64,000 bases of DNA from Siphonodentalium dalli (taxonomy: Eukaryota; Mollusca; Scaphopoda; Gadilida; Siphonodentaliidae): positions 45,365,549-45,429,548 of the forward strand of contig CP136067.1 in NCBI GenBank assembly GCA_032622095.1. Direction: 5' to 3'. A program made the translations under genes and the position numbers. Positions within the stretch are counted from its first letter, which is position 1. Each line of letters opens with the position of its first letter. This document shows positions 23,701-32,700 of this stretch, piece after piece. A model generated the notes under the pieces. The model ran no database searches and was not told the DNA's origin. It saw nothing but the letters and a program-made list of their open reading frames with translations.

Positions 23701-26700
23701 AGCCTATTTCACAATCAAATAAGTCCATTATGAACCTATGTAAATATTGTGCAAATAGGTCTAATATGAACCTATTTGCACAAGGTTACGTCTGTCTGTC
23801 TGTCCGGATTTTTATCCCAGACTGCTGGACCGATTTCAACCAAATTTGGTGTGATCACTCGGGGTACTCTGACGGAGGTTATAACCGCGTTAGTTTTTCA
23901 AAATATTGATTGAAACATATAAATTCAATAAATAATTTGTTTAAATAAGCTCACTATGAGACTATTTCAGAATCAAATAAGTCCAATATGAACCTATGTG
24001 AATATTTAGGTCCAATATGAACCTATTTGCACGAGGATTTGTTGCAGCACCAGATATACGCTCTTTATATGTGTGTTTTCATTGTGGCTCGCGCGTTCCA
24101 GCGGAATAACGGATATAAGTACACTATGGGCTTATTCCAGAATAAAATAAGTCCAATAAGAACCAATGTCAATATGAACCTATTTGCTCGAGGACATATT
24201 GAATCCCAAAGTCGATATCTCGAGCGGAAACGTCACTGTTAAACCCTAACTTGCGGTCGGTTCCGTCAGGTACGCAAAATAATAAAAAAAAACACAGACC
24301 GCACCTCTCCTAGCTGTCCGAACATGGGAAATGGCATCATTCAGCGAATACGCTCTGCATTCATGGGCGATCTCGCAAGTTTCTAGCTATACCGGAAGTG
24401 AATATATTAACTCATACGCGCTCTGCATCCATGGGGGATCTGGGAAGTATCTAGCTATACCGGAAGTGAATATATTAACTCATACGCTGCGGTCAAATTC
24501 GCAATGCATACGTACGCAAAAACACAGCCAATAACACCCGCCGACTGAACCACCCCCAGGGGACCGAACGAGATGGGGCATGCACTATCGTACAGAATAA
24601 ACATGTATGTACCAAAGTTCTAATCCCCAAGACGATATCTCGAGCGGAAACGGCACTGTTAACCCATAACTTGCGGCCGATTCCGCAGGTACTCAAAATC
24701 AAAACAGGGAGTCACCTACCGCACATCTCCTATAGCTGTCTGAGCACGCAAATGGCTATAATATCATGCAGCGAATACCATCTGCATCAATCGGCAGCTA
24801 TAGTGGAAGTGAATATATTAACCAATATGCTGCGGTTGAATTCGCTATGCATGTGCTCAAAAACACCTGTATGTACCAAAGTTCAAATCCCAAGTCGATA
24901 GCTCGAGTGGAAACGGGTATGCTAACCTCTATCTTGCGGCTGATTCAAAAGGTACGCAAAACCAAGCTGTCTGACCACAGACATGGATATGATATCATGC
25001 AGCGAATACCCAGCTACGTCCATGGGCGATCTGACAAGTTGCTAGCTAAGGCGGAAGTGCATATATTAATCCATACGCTACGGTCGAATTTGCTATACAT
25101 GTACGCAAAATACAGAGAGTAACTCCCGGGTGTTATTCTCTGTTTTTGCGTATATATGCATAGTGAATTCGACCATATAGCGTGGGTCAATATATTCAGT
25201 TCCGCCTTAGCTAACAACTTGCCCGATCGGCCATTGGTGCGGGGGGGGGGGGGGTCACTGCATGGTGTACTACCACTTTCCGGGTCAGACTGCTAAGACA
25301 GGTGCGATCGGTGCCTTTTTTATTTTGCTTATACCTGCAGAACCGGCCGCGAGTTAGGAGATAACTAAACCGTTTCTGATCGAGCTGTCAACTTGAGGAT
25401 TGGAACTTTGGTACATACATGTCTATTCCGCATGCCCCATCTTGCCCGGTCCCATGTGGGTTTCCATTTCCGTGGTCCGACAACTAGGAGAGGAGCGGTC
25501 GGTGCCATATTTTATATTGCGTACCTGATGGAACCGGCCGCAAGTTATGGGTCAACAGCGCCGTTTCCACTCGAGCTATCGACTTGGGGATTGGAACTTT
25601 AGTGTATACAGTTCTATTCTGCACGTTAGTACACGAACTAGCTCGTTCGGATCCCTGCTGCGGTGCGGTCGGCGGGTGTTACTCTCCCTGTTTTGAGCAC
25701 ATGCATAGCGAATTCGTCCGTAGCGTATGGGTTTATATATTCACTTCCGCATTAGCTAGCAACTTTCCCGATCGCCCATGGATGCGGAGGGGTATTGGCT
25801 GCATGATAAAATATCTCTGTCCGTGGTCAGGCAGCTAGGAGAGGTGTGATCGGTACCATTTGTTTTATTTTTCGGAATCGACGGCAAGGTAGGGCCACCG
25901 TAGGGGTGAACAGTGTCGTTTCAGATCGAGCTATCGACTCTGCATGGGAATGGAACTTTGGTACATACAGGTCTATTCTGGAAGATTGTGCATGCCCCAT
26001 TTCGCTCGGACACCTGGGGCGGTACGGTCGACTTTTAGTAGGGCGGGACCAGTTTGAATCAATAAAATTTCAGGGAAGTGAATAGGCCATCTCTAAATCA
26101 GTTATGAATGGATATCCACCATTTGGTTATTTCTGTAAATGTATTAGTAAGACTGCATGTGCATAACCCTTGCATCTAACTACGATTCTTACTGTTTGGT
26201 ATCGTCTCCTCGCATACTTACTGTTTGGTATCGTCTCCTCGCATACTTACTGTTTGGTATCGTCTCCTCGCATACTTACTGTTTGGTATTGTCTCCTCGC
26301 ATACTTACTGTTTGGTATCGTCTCCTCGCATACTTACTGTTTGGTATCGTCTCCTCGCATACTTACTGTTTGGTATCGTCTCCTCGCATACTTACTGTTT
26401 GGTATCGTCTCCTCGCATACTTACTGTTTGGTATCGTCTCCTCGCATAGCACTGGTTTTATACTCGAACAATCATCATCACTCAACAAATCAACATCGAA
26501 CCTAAATGGATTCAGAAACGAGCAGCCGGCCACGCCTTTCTATTGCATAAATCGCCCTGTTTAAATGGGTACTGTACACTTAATTCAGATATAAAATCAT
26601 TTTCATTATAATTACCATATTCTTTGCATCGTTCACAGAGCATGCACATGAGTATATTTCAGTGCAAAGCCAATCCCCAATCTGGAGCCATAAGTTCATT

Positions 26701-29700
26701 TTCACTATAATTTCCATTGTTTTTTAAAATTCTTCTGGAGACAACATATTAATTTATTGTTTTTTATCACCATTGTTGTTGCTACAGAAAGCCCATTTTC
26801 GGACAGTAATATGTCAAAGGTAATTCTTACTGTTTGGTATCGTCTCCTCACATAGCACAGGTTTTATACTCGAACAATCATCACCACTCAACAAATCAAC
26901 ATCGAATCTAAATGGATTCAGAAACGAGCAGCCGGCCACGCCTTCCCGGGACGTGTTCTTCGAAATTGGCAGAAATGGAAGAGATGAAAAGTCGATGGTG
27001 CCGCACGTCAGCCATTGCCACGTGTTCAAACCGGGCACAGAGTAAGCACCGAAGTGTAATTGTGCTCTAAAATTTGTGAAAAAATATCTTGTTAACATAA
27101 AAGTACGCATAGTATATCAATATCAAGTTGAGACGAGACTAGGTCTAACTGCATGCATGTATATGCGCCAAGCATCGGCATGCCATATAACCATACCATA
27201 CTCTATATGTGTGAGGAGATACACGTGGCGGCAGGGGTAAAAATTGTCAACAGTTGAAATTTTTACACAACATATAGGTTTAACCCTTTACCCAACAAAC
27301 CGGCCAAAACCGGCCAAATAAAGATTCAACGGCCTAAAATATCTTCGGTCTGTCTCAATAGAACCATACAAATATGGATATCATTGGAACCGGCTCCTTG
27401 ACCACATTGTGATAGTTACAGTTATGCCCTGTGCCAATGCATTCTCTTATATATGCGAGTCGACCATAGGTCGCCTCGCATATATAAGAGAATGCATTGG
27501 CCTAAACAAAAACTTTATTTAACACTTTTTACCATTTTTTCTTACATTCTTTAACAATTTTATAATTTTTAATGTGTTAAGCCAATGCATTCTCTTATAT
27601 ATGCGAGGCGACCTATGGTCGACTCGCATATATAAGAGAATGCATTGGCACAGGGCCGTTCTGTTGGGTAAAGGGTTAAATTGTTCTTATTATTTGATTT
27701 TCCAACCAGGAATTAGTATGGAATGTGTTGTTTTTAGACAAACATGCAGTAGCATATTTTTCTATTTTTATCGAAATATTGGTTTGACATGGCCATCAGT
27801 TGGAAATGTTCCAACCTTATAGAGTTTCCGGTTGGAAATATCCAACAGTTGGAAATTTTGAGGAAATTTATAAACCAGGAGGGGTGCAATAAAAATGGAA
27901 TTTCGCGAACCTGTGGAATGGATGTGGTCAAAGGTCGCGGTGCAGTTGAAAATTGTAAGGCGAACACCCCAATAGAGACCCTCTAGTCATAACCATACTC
28001 TTTTTGTCATACCAGATATTGAACATACACACATTTGCATATAGTACAACTCGGCAAACTACAAAGCCACACAGTGGGTCTGATAACCTCTCGCATAATT
28101 TATATTTACGAACCCGGGATTCCGAGGAATTACCGCAAAAGAACTGCACATGTGACGTAATTTGGGGGAAGCCGGTAGGCCTGTCGGGAAATGACAAGTC
28201 TACGATATACCCTTGCCTCCCTCCTAGCAACCGTAAGCTCCTCCCACTAGTGAATATGTGTTGAATGCTTCATTCGCATCGGCACCAAATTCTAACACTC
28301 GAAATCACACGAGAACACGTTCACAAACATATAGAACAAGAAAACCATAATCAGAAATGGTAACGCCCTCAAGATCATATTATTAGCCATAAATATAAAT
28401 TATAATATAAAATATATTTGTTACATGAATTCCTCAGAAGTCCGTTAAAACAACTAATCCTTCAAATTATTACAAAAAAACTGCGGCTTAATACTGCAGG
28501 TTTCTCATTCACCACACCAGAAAGCTTCTAAATGCGGATCAAAAATCGGAGGCATTGTGTTCCCGCCATAAAATATTCAAGAGTGCATGGCCCAGCCATT
28601 GTTCATACCTAAACATCGAAAGCAATTAACGCGGTTATAATAGTTACATACTGCAACTATAAGACATCCAGCGAATACACACCCCACGAAACCCCGAAAT
28701 GTGTTGTCCTGCGAGATATCCCATCGCTATAGCTCAATTTGACACGGCCAGATTAGCCTTCCTATACAATATCCTAAAACAATAAAGCTTCTCAAATCAT
28801 CGGCATAGTCAACAGAACTTTCACGAACTTGGTCATCGACACTTTCTAATCGCTCTACATAAGCATGGTCAGACCTATCATCGAATACTGTAACTCTGCG
28901 TGGAGCCCACATCACAAATAGCAAAGTATTGTGTTAGAGAAATACAATGAAAAGCAACGAAACTAGTTCATCAAATCAAAACGCTATGCTACCGAGACCG
29001 AATGATAAGACTCAATCTGATGTCTTTAAAATATCGAAGATTTAGAGGAGATCTAATGGAGGTATATAAACTGTTGAATGGTCATTACAATATCAATGCC
29101 TGTGACCTATTAGAAAGACATTCATCAGGAAGAACAAGAGGACATAATAAAATGCTACAGATGCCCATTGTTAACAAGTCCATAGGCAAATATTTCTTCA
29201 CGCAGTGGGTGGTAAATAGCTGGAACTCTCTGCCAAACTTCGCTGTTGAGGCTCCAACACTCGATCAATTCAAAATATACATTCTTCTATTATATAAAAT
29301 ACGAGTTCGACGACAAGTAATATGTTCAAGTGACTCACAAGTAAATATCGAATGACGATACATATATTTGTAAACAAACATTGCAAATAATGTTATTGGG
29401 ACGAAAAGTCGCAAGACTTGTTCCGTATTATGATGATGATGATGATGATGATATGATTGATAGAACAAACCACTATTATGATGATCGTGTCGTTGTTTGT
29501 TTAAAATACGTATCTATTGACATATACGCACCCGTTCCCTCATTAAAATCAACATATTTCGACCATTTTAGAGGAACTCCGCAAATAGGAACCTACTGCA
29601 AATTGTCACACCGATCAGCACCAATTAACGAACCGTGGCTGACTCGGCTGTATCCGACTAACCTCTTTAAAACACGTATCAATTGAGATATACGCACCCG

Positions 29701-32700
29701 TTCCCTCATTACAATCAACATATTTCGACCATTTCAGGGGATCTCCGCGAATTCGGGAACTTCGCGAATTTACCTTCGCAAATATGGGACCTACTGCAAA
29801 CTGTCACACCGATCAGCACCTTATTAACGAACCGGTGGATGACTCGGCTGTCTCAGACTACACTCTTTAAAATACGTATCAATTGACAGACGCATTTTAC
29901 AAATTATATTTTTCATTTCTTCTATTTGTAATTGGCATAGCTTATCACAAACCAAAATCAACGACAATAAACGAAACTGAAATTCCAACTACACCTTTTA
30001 CCGGACTCTGGGTCGCCACTACAAAACAACCGGAAAACCCCATTATCTATAAATAAAACGCCCAGCGAACCATAGCTATCTAGAATCTCTAGATTAGTAT
30101 ACACCGGGGGCGTAATAACACGGATCACGTCTAATGGAAGTATATGCGTATATGAACATATAGGGCAGCCTTTTCCCAAGCATGGTGATATCAAATATGC
30201 ATATATCAGAGGCCTGCTAAATGTCAAAGCAACGAGAAAGCCTATAGTTTTCTGGAGAATTTCGATTTGTCGCTCTATCAGAAAATGGATGTAAATAATA
30301 TATATAAACGATGGTATCATCATTATATCCTTTTTATCAATGTAGATGTTATATAATATTTTGAAGAAAGATTAATCGCAGACATATCAGGTGATCAACC
30401 ACATTCGGGTGTTTAAGTGAATGCCCGCGGGCTCCACATTCACATGTAGAACGTCTTTTGAATGAATGTCCATTATAAAAGAGCAACGGGTCGGGACTCG
30501 GTCCAATAACAGCATCATCACAACCGATATCCCAAGCTGCTGTGAACGAGAAGACTTGGTCTAAGATTTAAGGAGATATTTTGAAAGTTCATAAATGGGC
30601 CCACTATGTTATATGTAGCCAAATTGGCACTTACGTTTTCTTCCAAACTGTTTTCACGGCTTCTATAGCGTGTTTGCTTTCCAGGATTATAACTCGTCCA
30701 TTAGGACCTTTGGCGCACATTTCTTGAGCCTTGTCCAAGCACGAGGCTATGCTGCGGTCTACAAACGTCCATTGACCTAATGTCCTATCTGAAATGAGTG
30801 GGTACATGTACATTGCATGTAGCTAATATTAAGCTTTATCTGGAAAGGGCTATATACTCGAATGTATACATGCAACAACCCAAGCAACGGAAGGCGATTT
30901 CGCGACCAGTAGACCATGTTCGACCACAAAAGCCTTGAAATGGGTTGTTAACCCTTGCTTTACTAAATACTCATTGACGAGTAGTTCCTTTAGGATCTAT
31001 TACCTGAGGAGCATTTCCCAAAAATTTAATTATAATCCGTATATCTTCTTCTTCTTCCGATAAAATGCAACTCCCTGCAGAAGGCTTCTGTATGAATATT
31101 ATCGCATTTGTACATGTAGTATATGTTTGTTTATATTTCCTGAACATCACTCCAAATGAACAATAAGTAGTTAGTCGTCTATAACTGAATGAGAGAATCC
31201 ATTTAGTAAAGAGACGTTTAAAGCAACGTCACTTGAGGTCATTATTTTCTGAAATAGAAAACCAAGAAATTTAATAATTTCTTGTTGTGTTGTTGGGAAT
31301 CTTCAACCTCTCAAATGATCGCTTGTTTATGTTTTCGTTAGATTATAAACCACTGCAGTACATTTCAGTCAACAGGAGCTTCTGTCAAAAGGAATTATAT
31401 TTCTCCTAATTTTCACACCAACTGTTACATGATTTGTTACTGTTTTACGAACGTTACGCTGTGATCTGCGTGCATTTTATTGAAATTCTAACTTTTTATA
31501 TTAAGTGAAATATAAGTGTGATACCAGATACGTGTATTTCACCTGTAAGTTTGGAAAATATAATAATGCAAACGTGTCGTCAAAATGAGTTCCATGTGCG
31601 GAAATACGTGTTTTTTTGTTTTTTTTGGTTTTTTTTTTGCTGTTGTATCTTGTCTCATTCTCATACTGTGTCAATGTTTTTTATTCGGGAAATGAGAAAA
31701 TAAATGCATGGTATCCTCTACAAATTATTATTACATCAATATAAGAGAAATAAATATGCACACACATAGCTGTGCCAAATGGAAAATATTTTAGACGATA
31801 GCTATTGATAACGAACCAAAGCCGGACGCTTTGGGTCGTATATAGACTATATCTGATTTTGTGACGTCACCAATTTTTATCTAATACGACGCAGCTGTTT
31901 TGAATTTCGCGACCACTTTTGTCGCACAGTAGATCGGTGGGTTTAAAGCATAAATGTCATAATCGGACAATCTTGTTACTGTGTCTTTCGATTACTGGTA
32001 TTGCAAATGAGAATTATGAACATTGAATAACAATGTAAGTTCATTCGTAGCGTTAGAAAATAAGACACAATAAATAACGACACTATAGTAACTACAGTCT
32101 ACACACATCGGGGCGAGTAAAAAGTGTTCGAAATTCCTGATGTGAAATATAATAAGAATGTCATCACGAATTTACCGTTCTACTGTGCGAAGTTGTGCAT
32201 TTAATGTACAGCACTAACAGTATTGGTACGGTGCGGTACTGTGCGAAACGAAATAACATATATTTAATAAGGAATTAATTGTTATCATAAGACTATATAG
32301 TACATACATGCATGTGAAAATCCATAAATATATTATTTTCTGGATTCGAAAGGAAACACATAATTATGAACAAAGCAGAAGATACATTCAGGCGAACTCG
32401 GTCAATATGGAAAGTTACACAATGACGTTGTTCGTCGATTTTCGTTGAAATCGACACGGTGACACCTTTGAATGAAATGGACAGCTATGAAATGGAAACG
32501 CTTCTCGGTATATAATATCTCCGCCGTAGTGCTCACCCAGCGTCAAGAAAAGAATAAATTGGTTAAATTCATTAACGATGTTTCCGTTCCCCTCTCGACA
32601 AGGTATAACTATTTTCACTATGATGTTGGTACCAGTAGTTTATAACCATGAATAGTCTAGCTGTCGATCAAGACTACCCGGAAGTACGATTTGCCTAATT

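Noticed and set aside
26157-26564. 135-codon plus-strand frame of repeated WYRLLAYLLFG, and CRISPR-like regular spacing
   Set aside because: It is the 29-bp minisatellite read in the wrong direction. There are no unique spacers, so it is not a CRISPR array.
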